Positions 29,898 to 37,798 of a DNA stretch of 64,000 nucleotides are shown piece after piece. Positions within the stretch are counted from its first letter, which is position 1, and the number at the start of each line of letters is the position of its first letter. Source of the stretch: CAVQBJ01 sp963819075 (lineage in GTDB: Bacteria > Actinomycetota > Thermoleophilia > Solirubrobacterales > Solirubrobacteraceae); the NCBI GenBank assembly GCA_963819075.1, contig CAWFUP010000008.1, positions 310,001 to 374,000 on the forward strand, written 5' to 3'. The notes beneath the pieces are model-generated. The model did not search any database and was not told the origin of the DNA. It saw only the letters and a list, made by a program, of their open reading frames with translations. A program made the translations under genes and the position numbers.

Positions 29898-30152
29898 ACC
29901 GCGCGCCGGGGCGGCAGCAGGCGACCGGGATCGTGGCGAAGCGCTCATCCGGTGCCGGCGATCGGCACGACCGAGACGTCGCCAGTCCGATCGCGCGAGC
30001 CGCGGCCCGGGCGCGATGGAGGCGGTCGTCGGACGCGCGGCAGGAGTCGGGGCTTGGGAGTCGGGGCTTGGCTTAGGACATCGTCGCGCGGGCGCGGAGG
30101 CGAGCGTTGAATCCGTCGCGGGAAATCGCTCCGACGTGTCGAATATGGGGGT
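29898..30152. other. Gap before small membrane-protein gene
   Basis: No gene seen. Two adjacent copies of a 14-bp GAGTCGGGGCTTGG unit lie at about 30044-30071. Confidence 0.3.
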
Positions 30153-30656
30153 GTGAAACGCTCCCAGGCGGAGGCAATCTACGACCGGGGCCGTGAGTTG
30201 GTCGTCGAGGCTCTGGTGCAGGCGGATCGCCAAGCTGAGAAGCTGGCTCTTCAGAGCGAGACCGCACCCGTGCTGGACCTCAGATTGCGTCGTGCTCGGA
30301 CTAGGCAAGCGCTGTGGTCGACGGCGCTCGCGGCCCTGTACGTGTCAGTCATCGGCGGCGAGGTGTGGCTGGTCCTGACTCCCACAGTGACGGCAACAGG
30401 TCCGTTCGCCGCGGTCGTTTTCGTTCAACTGTCTTTGATTGGCGCTTGCGTGGGCGCGGCGTTCCACGTGCTGAGACCAATCCGTCAGCAGATCCGAGAT
30501 TATGAGGACGCGCTGGCTGGGTCGCTGGCCCGCGAGCAGCCAGACGGAGGGTTTCTGAGGGTCCCAACCCGAGACATCGCGCCGTGGCTTGCGCTCGCCA
30601 GCTCCGTTATCGCAACCGCCTGCTCACTCGTTGTGAGTATCGCCGTCCGGACCTAG
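30153..30656 (+). CDS. Small membrane protein, three predicted helices
   Basis: GTG start at 30153 after GGGGG; 167 residues. The N-terminal ~50 residues are helical and charged (AIYDRGRELVVEALVQADRQ). Two hydrophobic helices follow at about 55-100 (ALAALYVSVIGGEVWLVL; FAAVVFVQLSLIGACVGAAF), then a charged stretch (RPIRQQIRDYEDALAGSLA) and a final helix at about 145-165 (LALASSVIATACSLVVSIAV). It lies 285 bp upstream of the reverse-transcriptase gene on the same strand, but a hairpin after its stop suggests separate transcripts. An effector partnership with the reverse transcriptase is possible but unproven. Confidence 0.55.
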   Translation: MKRSQAEAIYDRGRELVVEALVQADRQAEKLALQSETAPVLDLRLRRARTRQALWSTALAALYVSVIGGEVWLVLTPTVTATGPFAAVVFVQLSLIGACVGAAFHVLRPIRQQIRDYEDALAGSLAREQPDGGFLRVPTRDIAPWLALASSVIATACSLVVSIAVRT

Positions 30657-30671
30657 CACCTAGCTGCGCAC

Positions 30672-30687
30672 GAGGCCGCATGGCCTC
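30672..30687 (+). terminator. Hairpin after small membrane-protein gene
   Basis: GAGGCC (30672-30677), loop GCAT, GGCCTC (30682-30687), followed by a T-rich stretch (GGTTTCGTTCTTC). It lies 16 bp after the stop, as expected for an intrinsic terminator. Confidence 0.45.
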
Positions 30688-30941
30688 AACGATCGGTTTC
30701 GTTCTTCATCCGCCCGTGCGGCGCGGCTGCCTTGGCGACATGTGAGTCGCGCCGGAAGGAACCAGGCGCTGGGCGTCCCGTCGCACGGGTGTATCGTCGC
30801 CGAAACCGTCGCGCGGTTGCGAACGAGCGAGGTGGCAGGTGTAATCGTGGGCGGTCATCGTGTGCGGAGCGCGCTCTCGCTCGCGCGAAACTTCGGCAGA
30901 ATCTCCATGCGTGTCCGTCTATTATTCGAACCGATCGTGCC
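30688..30941 (+). other. Leader region upstream of reverse transcriptase
   Basis: About 250 bp without convincing coding sequence in front of the reverse-transcriptase start. It contains a CCCGT-CGC-ACGGG hairpin at 30777-30789 and GC-rich self-complementary stretches near 30875-30895. Several defence-associated reverse transcriptases have a structured ncRNA upstream; here this is only a possibility. The frame of the RT gene runs open through it from 30732, but without the domain signature. Confidence 0.3.
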
Positions 30942-32507
30942 GTGGCTCCTAAGAGTCTAGCGCTGACCGCGGTCGAACTCGTGCGAAAGGGGTACTTCCC
31001 GAGGGAGCTGCCGCCACCGTTTTCCACCGAGAAGCTTGCGGACCTGATGGCGCGCGACCCAACCCCGCTGCCTGTGACCGGTGCGAGAACGCAGTGCGTG
31101 CGCCATAACCTCGCACGCCCCGGCGGGTTTCGGCGGCCCCTTCAGATTCCAAATCCTCACAGTTTTGTCTCCCTCGCCCGGGAGTTCGAGGACCAGTGGT
31201 CCGCGATACGTTCGCACATCCGGGGGAACGGCTTCTCAACGTCTCGTCCAATCGTCACGGTGAGCCTCGAGCGCGCCGTGCGACCGCGCTTTCGTATTGG
31301 CGAGCGCGAGCGGCTCCGGCCGCGAGACTGGCGTGGGCAGCGCTTCGTGCTCCGAACCGATGTGAACCAGTTCTACCCGTCGCTTTATACGCATTCGATC
31401 CCCTGGGCGCTTGAGGGAAAGCAAACGGCAAAACGGAACATCGGGAAGACGGCGAGCGATGGCCTCGACAAGGCAACCCGGAATCTGTCGGATGGTCAGA
31501 CGATGGGCGTGCCCATCGGGCCAGACACCTCGTTTCTGGCTGCAGAGATCGTTTTGACGGCAGTCGACAAGTCCCTAGCGTCGAAAATCTCACTGCGAGG
31601 TCACCGGTATCTCGACGACTATGAGCTGGCGTTCACAAGCCGCTCAGCTGCCGAAGAGGCTCAGTCACTGATCGAAGATGCACTCGCTGAGTATGAGTTG
31701 GCGATCAATCCCACCAAGACCGAAATCCTCGAGCTACCGCAACCGTTCCACGAGGGTTGGACCCACGAACTCTCCACCTTCCAACTACGTTCCGACACCC
31801 GGTCGCACATGATCACCGATCTCATAGCGCTGTTTAGTCGAGCCGCGGCGATGTCGAAGCTACGACCGGGGGCCCTCAAGTACGCATTGCTGCGCAGCCG
31901 CGACATCGAATTTGCGCACGAGGAGGTATGGACCGCGTTTCAGAACCTCGTGTGGTCCGCCGTGTCAGCGGAACCAACAACAATGGCTACCGCTCTTGAT
32001 CTACTGGCCGAGAAATCCGAAGAAGGCGAGTTCGAGGTCGATCGCGATGCTGCGGGCGAGGTTATCGAGGCTCTGATTCTCACTCATTCGCCGATCCGCA
32101 ACGCGAGCGAGGTCGCATGGGGTCTGTGGGCCGCTGTCGCGCTAGGGGTTCCGCTTAGCACCAAGTCAGCCGACGCGGTGGCCGGTATGGAGGACGATTT
32201 CGTCGCACTGCTCGCTTGTGACGCTAGCTCACGCGGGCTGTTCGGATCCCATCAAGTGAATTCTGCGAGTTGGGAGGCACTGACCGATTATGACGGGGTC
32301 ATGTCTGGGCGTCACTGGCTGCTCGCGTATGAAGGGTCCGCGCGCAAGTGGCTCGACGCGCCAACCCGTCGCGTCGCGAAAGATCCGTTCTTCAAGGTTC
32401 TTAAGAGCCGTCGCGTCCGGTTCTACGACACCGATCCGCGCCGCAGTCCGTTTACCGGACCCGCAGGCCCGCTGCCCGGCGGCCTCGTGCCCGATGCGTA
32501 CGTGTAG
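30942..32507 (+). CDS. Solitary reverse transcriptase, defence-associated UG/Abi-like
   Basis: I choose GTG 30942 (MAPKSLALTAVELVRKGYFP), where recognisable sequence begins; the frame is open from 30732. The product has 521 residues. The RT palm is clear: motif with catalytic Asp140 in TDVNQFYPSLYTHSIPWAL, GVPIGPDTSFLAAEIVL, and the YxDD box as RYLDDYE (Tyr223, Asp225, Asp226), then AINPTKTEI. After about residue 280 there is a helix-rich C-terminal region of some 240 residues without a maturase (X), endonuclease or integrase domain, unlike group II intron proteins. This layout matches the unknown-group/Abi reverse transcriptases, many of which are antiphage (DRT) systems. I cannot assign a class. 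Codon use and GC are lower than in the neighbouring giant and secretion genes, which fits transfer. Confidence 0.8.
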   Translation: MAPKSLALTAVELVRKGYFPRELPPPFSTEKLADLMARDPTPLPVTGARTQCVRHNLARPGGFRRPLQIPNPHSFVSLAREFEDQWSAIRSHIRGNGFSTSRPIVTVSLERAVRPRFRIGERERLRPRDWRGQRFVLRTDVNQFYPSLYTHSIPWALEGKQTAKRNIGKTASDGLDKATRNLSDGQTMGVPIGPDTSFLAAEIVLTAVDKSLASKISLRGHRYLDDYELAFTSRSAAEEAQSLIEDALAEYELAINPTKTEILELPQPFHEGWTHELSTFQLRSDTRSHMITDLIALFSRAAAMSKLRPGALKYALLRSRDIEFAHEEVWTAFQNLVWSAVSAEPTTMATALDLLAEKSEEGEFEVDRDAAGEVIEALILTHSPIRNASEVAWGLWAAVALGVPLSTKSADAVAGMEDDFVALLACDASSRGLFGSHQVNSASWEALTDYDGVMSGRHWLLAYEGSARKWLDAPTRRVAKDPFFKVLKSRRVRFYDTDPRRSPFTGPAGPLPGGLVPDAYV

Positions 32508-33193
32508 GGCATGGCGCCCCAGGCCGACCTTTCGCGCCGCGCCTGGCCGATGCGCTAGAGACGGAACCTCCGACAATCCTGCCGCGTCGTGACGATCGGG
32601 CCGCCGGAGATCGAAATCGCGCAGGCCGAGCTTGCGGTGGAGTTCATCGAGTCCTTGGCTCGCCGAGCGCGTTGCGTTGCGCCGTCGCGGGCCGACGATT
32701 CCTTTCGGCCGTGGAACACGACCGAGCGGGCGACTGCAGTGGCGACATTTCGCTCGTACGGGTCGCGTCGCACGCGTCGCCATAGGTTCTATTATCGAGC
32801 GTCACAGATAGCTCGCGATATACCGGCTACCCAGGTGTCGAGCGACACGCTCATGTCAGTGGAACCGCCATCCCGTGTCAGTGGCCGCGACAGAGCGCGC
32901 CGGTAGACGTAGTCGTCCCCGCCGTGGCTCAGTGAGCCGGGAGGCACAGTGGCCTGGGCGCTGTCGTGCGACTGACGTTCGACAGCCCTGGTGCGTCGAG
33001 GGGTTCCGGGCCGTCCGCTTGCTCGCTCTGGGGCTCCTCTGTAAAGTCGCCGCGCGGCCGGCGACGCCGGCCGCGTCATGTAGTTCGTCAACTTGGGCGG
33101 GGTATGCAGCACCGGGTCGTAGCCCGGGTGTAGGCAGGGTGGACACCGCAGGCTGATGGCGGAGCGGCGATTCGCCCCGATAACGGAGGCCAA
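32508..33193. other. Gap after reverse transcriptase, with strong hairpin
   Basis: No convincing gene. A GTG-started frame at 32589-32906 (105 residues; IEIAQAELAVEFIESLARRA) is weak and not called. At 33053-33075 lies an 11-bp perfect stem around a single A (CGCGGCCGGCG-A-CGCCGGCCGCG), suitable as a terminator or attenuator. Confidence 0.4.
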
Positions 33194-34300
33194 ATGATGA
33201 TTGGTACAGACGAACCGCGCAGGCTTCGACGAGGCGCCAAACGCGCGATGGCCGCCGCGTTGCTGTTGGGTCTGGGTTGGCTCTTTCCGGGTGGGGCGTT
33301 GGCTGCCTCGGTCGTGGCGCTGCCTGGCGGTCAGGCCCCTGATTACATCGGTGCCGGTCCGGGTGATGTGCTCTGGTTTGACGCCGTCGAGCCCCTCGGC
33401 ACTAAAGGCCCAGCGGCGGGCGAAAACACGTTTGGCCACCTCAATGCCGACGGCAGCGCAACGGTCGTCAGCCAGACGAATCCCACGCTCGCTCCCAACC
33501 GTACGGCCCTAAACCAACCTGACCCCGAGTTGTTAGGTCGCGATGGCAACTTTTGGAGTGTGCAAGGAAATGCTGTGGTGCGCACGACGCCGGCGGGCAC
33601 GATCACCGCGTTCCCTAGTCCGCTGAGCGACTCGGGGCAGCAGCAGATGGTCAATGGACCGGACGGCGACATATGGTTTGGCACCTCGTCGGCTCGCCCA
33701 GGTATCGGGCGTGTGAGCCCCAGCGGCGACGCGACGCTGCTGACGTCTGGCGTGCCCGGTCCGACCGCCAGCGTTTCCGCCGGCCGTGACCGAGTGTGGT
33801 TCAGCACCGATGGCGGCCAGATCGGAAGCGTCTCCGCGAGTGGTCAGGTCAAGCTCGTGTCGCTTCCGCGGGGTACCAACCTCGGTAGCCCAAACATCGC
33901 GACGGCCGGAAACGGAGATCTGTGGGTAGTGCCTCACGGGTTCTCGCCTGATCAGCCGATCTTGCGGGTCACGCCGAACGGACGGGTGACACGAATGTGT
34001 CGCGACACCGGGTACGGCACCGTGTCGGGTCCGGAGAGCAGCATTTGGTACCTACGATTCATTCATAGGCTCCCGCAAGCGCTCGTACGCGTTGCTCCCA
34101 ATGGAGACGAGTACCAATACGCACTACCTGGCGTCCGCGTCGCCGGAGACGACCTCGTATCAGTCGGCGGCTCGCTCTGGGTAACAGCGACGACGGGGGT
34201 GCCTGCGCCAGGGTCAGCCCCCACCACGGAGCTACTGCGGGTTCGCCCGAGTGAGCCTTCCACGCTCATTTGTCATGCGGCGGCAGCGCGACGCGCATAA
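33194..34300 (+). CDS. Secreted beta-propeller, virginiamycin B lyase-like
   Basis: ATG at 33194 (a second ATG follows directly) is preceded by GGAGG; 368 residues. A signal peptide (AAALLLGLGWLFPGGALA) leads into repeated propeller blades with the lyase-type pattern GxDGNxWxxxxxxxxxGRVxPxG: GRDGNFWSVQGNAVVRTTPA; GPDGDIWFGTSSARPGIGRV; AGRDRVWFSTDGGQIGSVSA; GNGDLWVVPHG. This is the streptogramin-lyase (Vgb)-like propeller family, which in environmental bacteria is usually an uncharacterised secreted protein rather than an antibiotic-resistance enzyme. A hairpin follows the stop. It lies inside the stretch bracketed by the 57-bp repeats. Confidence 0.7.
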   Translation: MMIGTDEPRRLRRGAKRAMAAALLLGLGWLFPGGALAASVVALPGGQAPDYIGAGPGDVLWFDAVEPLGTKGPAAGENTFGHLNADGSATVVSQTNPTLAPNRTALNQPDPELLGRDGNFWSVQGNAVVRTTPAGTITAFPSPLSDSGQQQMVNGPDGDIWFGTSSARPGIGRVSPSGDATLLTSGVPGPTASVSAGRDRVWFSTDGGQIGSVSASGQVKLVSLPRGTNLGSPNIATAGNGDLWVVPHGFSPDQPILRVTPNGRVTRMCRDTGYGTVSGPESSIWYLRFIHRLPQALVRVAPNGDEYQYALPGVRVAGDDLVSVGGSLWVTATTGVPAPGSAPTTELLRVRPSEPSTLICHAAAARRA

Positions 34301-34322
34301 CAGAAGTCCGACCGCAGTCAGG

Positions 34323-34343
34323 GCCCGACCAAATGAATCGGGC
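34323..34343 (+). terminator. Hairpin after beta-propeller gene
   Basis: GCCCGA (34323-34328), 9-nt loop, TCGGGC (34338-34343), starting 22 bp after the stop at 34300. No T-run follows, as is common in high-GC actinobacteria. Confidence 0.4.
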
Positions 34344-34872
34344 GGCGCCGACCGAGCGTGCCCTCGCCGGTGCGGCATGAGCGCCCGCCGGTAGCAGTGC
34401 GTGCGGCCGGTCAGGCGTCGCGCGGCCGAGGGGTCGAGCGCGAGCGCCGGGTGGGATCGTGGTCGGCCTCGGGCGTTCGCCCCGTCTGCTTCCGGTAGCA
34501 GGTCATTATCGGAAGTAACTACGACACGAAACAGGGGGCCCCTGCCGGGCCGCCAATGCCATTAGCGGCTCGACCCTGCGGCAGCCGGCCGTGGACGTGC
34601 TCGCGGCGTGTGGGACGAGAGCGCCCCCCCGTGCTCGGACCTCAGCGAGGCATCCGCCGCGCTGAGGTCCACGCTCGGACGGATCTTCAGCGGCGCGGGC
34701 TATTTCGAAACGGGCGCCGTGACTTCACGCGATGGGCGGTCGCTCGGATCAGCTGACAATCCCGACGCGCTCAGCCGAGTGCGGACGGTCTTGATGTCCA
34801 TGCCATCGGCGGTCGGTTCACGACCTCTTTGCGCAAGAAGACTCCACCTTCTGGTATACACGCCGAGCCAGC
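34344..34872. other. Gap containing repeat copy 2, no clear gene
   Basis: Holds the 57-bp repeat at 34489-34545. The rest shows only weak frames (for example 34608-34892, plus strand) without recognisable protein features. Confidence 0.3.
34489..34545 (+). repeat. 57-bp hairpin repeat, copy 2
   Basis: Direct copy of 29841-29897, with the identical 30-bp core at 34501-34530. The first stem-loop is kept with one change (CTTCCGGTA against TATCGGAAG), and a second palindrome CAGGGGGCCCCTG is present at 34532-34544. Two consecutive hairpins in a conserved unit suggest a mobile-element end or recombination site. Confidence 0.65.
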
Positions 34873-35699
34873 GTGAGCCACGGGCTCCGTGAGCGACTCG
34901 AAGCGACTACCGGAAGGCATTTGGGGGTGGCGGCGACGCGGTTACGCGCGGCCGGAAGGCCGATTTCAGCTGGTCCGAGCCGAGCGGCACTAGTCGTGGT
35001 GGTTGGCGCGCTGCTGGCCTCTGTGTGCGCGCCACCGGCTGCGGAGGCGGCCGATGCCGCACCAGACCTCACGGTTTCGGTCACGCCGAGCGGGTCCGCC
35101 CCCCCGCGGGCAGCGTGGCGACCTTCACGGTTACCGTGGCAAACGTTGGCGGGCCAACGACGAGCGGCGGCATTTCGGTGCGGCTCACGCCTGGGGGCGC
35201 TGCAGCCATGCCATCGGCGGGCGGGAGTGGTTGGCAGTGCGTGAATGCGTCCTGCACGACAGGGACAACGGTCGCCCCCGCCGGGCAACGTCCGCCACTG
35301 ACCGTCACCGAGCCGGTATCAGCGACCTTTCCGAGCAGCCAGGACGCTTCGCTGACCGCGCAGGCGAACGTGTCGGACATCTTCGTCGCCGATAGCTCAG
35401 CCTCAGCGCAGAAGCCTGTCGTGGCCGCCGGTGGCGTAGAGCTGGTGCCTTCGGCGACGGCCGGCAGTGAGCGGGTCCCGGTCGGCGGCGCCGCAACGTT
35501 GAACGTGTCCGTTCGATGTTGGCGGCGCCGCGTTACGATCGCCGTCGTGAGCCTCGTCACACACAACCACGAGGTCGGTGGCCGCCGCTGGTCGGGTCAC
35601 TACACGATGCGCCGCCAGGCCACGCGCTGGCTGATCGCGATCGCCGGATCAGACAGCAGGCCGCGTATAACTCGGCTGTCGCCCAGGCCTTGCGCGTAA
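34873..35699 (+). pseudogene. Frameshifted CARDB-like secreted protein with NTF2-like tail remnant
   Basis: The first frame gives a signal segment (ALVVVVGALLASVCAPPAAE) and DAAPDLTVSVTPSGSAPP; the second frame continues PAGSVATFTVTVANVGGPTT, a CARDB/DUF11-like domain with WQCVNASCTTG. The switch is at a run of seven C at 35099-35105; one more C would restore the frame. The C-terminus changes character: VTIAVVSLVTHNHEVGGRRW, then SGHYTMRRQATRWLIAIAG, which matches the end of the NTF2-like domains at 41752 and 45686 but lacks the first half of that domain. So the gene looks like a deletion fusion plus a homopolymer frameshift. The RBS is weak and the 5' end uncertain. Confidence 0.55.
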
Positions 35700-35806
35700 T
35701 CGGCGTAGGTCGCGTGGCCGCGTAGGGGCCCGCCCGACCGAGCGTCGGTTAGAGCCAGGCGTCATCGCGACGTCCGTGCCGAGGTCCGGCCACGCAGCTA
35801 CGAAGC

Positions 35807-36301
35807 TCATCGGCTCCGGCCCTGCGCAACGATCTCTGACGTGTTCTCCATGATCCTAAAGATGGCCATGAACAGCTCCAGTAGGACCCGCGTGTAGATG
35901 ATGTACAGAAGCGAGAGCAGTGGAGCCCCGATCAGCAGCACGACCGCGCCCAACGCAGAGCTGACGCGGAAGGCGGCGATGGTCAGTACCACGGCGTAGA
36001 TCACGATGAGAATGAGCGACACGACATACAAGAACTTGATGACCTTGGTGGCTACCAAGGACGTGAAGGAGAGGTCAAACAGCGAGGCGAAGAAGCCGCG
36101 CTGCGTTAGAGAGCTCCCCGTGGTGGCGCCCCCCGGGGCCATCCGCGGGGCCACAGTGCCAGGCGCCCAGGTCGGGCCGGGTGTCTGTTCGGAGCGGCGG
36201 GGAGTTGTCGTGGCGCTCTGGGACGCGCCACAGTTCTCACAGAACTGTGCTCCTTCGACCACCTGCTGGCCACAGGACGCGCAATAGACACTGGCGCTCA
36301 T
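35807..36301 (-). CDS. Zinc-ribbon DUF4282 membrane protein
   Basis: ATG at 36301 follows GAGGAGAG; 164 residues. An N-terminal zinc ribbon (YCASCGQQVVEGAQFCENCG, two CxxC pairs) is joined by a Pro/Thr linker to a DUF4282 domain: GFFASLFDLSFTSLVATKVI, two transmembrane helices (LYVVSLILIVIYAVVLTIAA; VVLLIGAPLLSLLYIIYTR) and a conserved amphipathic end (LLELFMAIFRIMENT). Function of the family is unknown; the ribbon is cytoplasmic by topology. It is one of four zinc-ribbon membrane proteins in this stretch. Confidence 0.8.
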   Translation of the reverse strand: MSASVYCASCGQQVVEGAQFCENCGASQSATTTPRRSEQTPGPTWAPGTVAPRMAPGGATTGSSLTQRGFFASLFDLSFTSLVATKVIKFLYVVSLILIVIYAVVLTIAAFRVSSALGAVVLLIGAPLLSLLYIIYTRVLLELFMAIFRIMENTSEIVAQGRSR

Positions 36302-36474
36302 GGACTCTCCTCGGGTCGCTCGCGTGTACGGAGTGGAGCCGGCCGGTGCGGGCTCGCGGAGCGCACAGTACCGTGCGGTGCAATCGCTGCGCGTTCATGA
36401 TTGCCCGGCGACATGCGACGGCTTACGTCGGTCCGCTACAGGACGGGCCGTAGCAGCGTTTAGGATCACCATCG

Positions 36475-37584
36475 ATGCCTCGCGGCCGCCGACGCCTCTA
36501 CCAGTTCCTCTTGGCGTTCGCCGTCGTGCTCGCCGCCGGCAGCCTGGCGCTCGCTGTTGGCCTCCATGCCCACGCACCTAGCCAGACTACGCCCCCACCG
36601 CTTCATGTCGCCTTAGCGACCGCGGCGACCGCCCGCGGTACTGCGGCCCGCAGAGCCTCTACGGCAGGCCAGTTTGACCCGACCCCTACAGGGTCGCACA
36701 CGGCCACGGCGCAGCCGGCGTCCGGCGGAGGGCCCCCCGGCACGTCGGACGGGCGGCCCGTGTCGCCGGAGGCCGACGCAGCGCCGGCGTGGATTGACCC
36801 GGCGGCGCTATCCGCGGCGGTGGAGCAGGTCGCGCAGGCCACCGGTGCCCAGGTCGGTGTGGCCGTGCGCGCGCTCAGCGGATCGGGCGCGACACGCGCT
36901 GGATCGCTACAGGTCGGGTCCGGGTGGAGCACGATGAAGGTGCCAGTGATCATGGCCCGCTACCGCCTCGCCGCTGCCGATGAGCAAAGCGGCACGGGAT
37001 TTGACTCCGACGTGGTCAACGCGATCACCAACTCAGACAACTCCGCAGTCCAAGCGCTGTTCGATCAGATAGAGGAGGCCCGGGGAGGCGTTGTCGGAGC
37101 CAGCGAGTACGTACAGGAAGAACTTCGCGCCGCGGGAGACGACACCACGCAGGTCAACACCATCGTGCCGCCGGGTGGCTTCTCCACGTTCGGGCAGACG
37201 CAATGGTCCCTGAGCAATGGCACGTTGTTCTACCGGGCGCTGGCGAACGGCTGCCTCTCCCCGTCCAGCGGTGCGAGGCGTGTACTCGAGTTGATGGGAG
37301 AAATCACCCCGTCGCAGAGTTGGGGGCTCGGGCGGACGCACTTCCCCGGTGTCAGCCAGGTGTTCTTCAAAGGCGGCTGGGGTCCAGCGCCCCCAGCCGG
37401 CTCGTACACCGTTCGCCAGTTCGGGATCGTGGAAACGCCGAGCGGGCACGGCTTTGTCGTGGGAATCATGACGATCGCCGCCAGCGGATCGTTCGCCACC
37501 GGCATCGACGTCCTCGATCGTCTTGCCGAAGCGGTCGCGGGAGCCACGAGAGCGTCGCGCGCACCGGCGCCCACCGGCTGCTAG
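36475..37584 (+). CDS. Beta-lactamase-like serine hydrolase, class A fold
   Basis: 369 residues from ATG 36475, preceded by AGGA. An N-terminal membrane anchor or signal (LLAFAVVLAAGSLALAVGLH) and a long Ala/Pro/Thr linker precede the catalytic domain. The three active-site motifs of the penicillin-recognising family are present: SxxK as S152-T-M-K155, SDN at 187-189 (TNSDNSAV), and KGG at 299-301 (FKGGWGP) in place of KTG. The omega-loop glutamate of true class A enzymes is not evident. An exported acyl-serine hydrolase or peptidase of the PF13354 type is likely; antibiotic hydrolysis is not implied. Divergent from the DUF4282 gene. Confidence 0.7.
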   Translation: MPRGRRRLYQFLLAFAVVLAAGSLALAVGLHAHAPSQTTPPPLHVALATAATARGTAARRASTAGQFDPTPTGSHTATAQPASGGGPPGTSDGRPVSPEADAAPAWIDPAALSAAVEQVAQATGAQVGVAVRALSGSGATRAGSLQVGSGWSTMKVPVIMARYRLAAADEQSGTGFDSDVVNAITNSDNSAVQALFDQIEEARGGVVGASEYVQEELRAAGDDTTQVNTIVPPGGFSTFGQTQWSLSNGTLFYRALANGCLSPSSGARRVLELMGEITPSQSWGLGRTHFPGVSQVFFKGGWGPAPPAGSYTVRQFGIVETPSGHGFVVGIMTIAASGSFATGIDVLDRLAEAVAGATRASRAPAPTGC

Positions 37585-37798
37585 CTCTCAGCGGCGGCCG
37601 CTGTGCGAGACCGCGCGGGCGACGATCGACCTTGCGGCGGAACATCGCCGCCTGGCAACGAGGGAAGCCACGCCCCCTTACCGGGGAAACTTCGTTGGCT
37701 TCGGTGGTTGACGGAAGACCCCGGCCGACGTAGATTGCCCACCGACGGCGACCGTTCTACGGTCGCTGACCGCTTGAAGCCGACGATCGAGGGCCCTC

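Noticed and set aside
32589..32906. 105-codon plus-strand frame after the reverse transcriptase
   Set aside because: GTG start without clear RBS, Arg-rich second half, no recognisable domain; too weak to call.
33194..34300. Antibiotic-resistance lyase (Vgb) call for the secreted propeller
   Set aside because: Only the blade pattern is supported; the protein is exported and the active-site residues of true virginiamycin B lyase cannot be confirmed by eye.
34608..34892. 94-codon plus-strand frame downstream of the second 57-bp repeat
   Set aside because: No RBS, no domain and overlap with the start of the pseudogene; coding status not supported.
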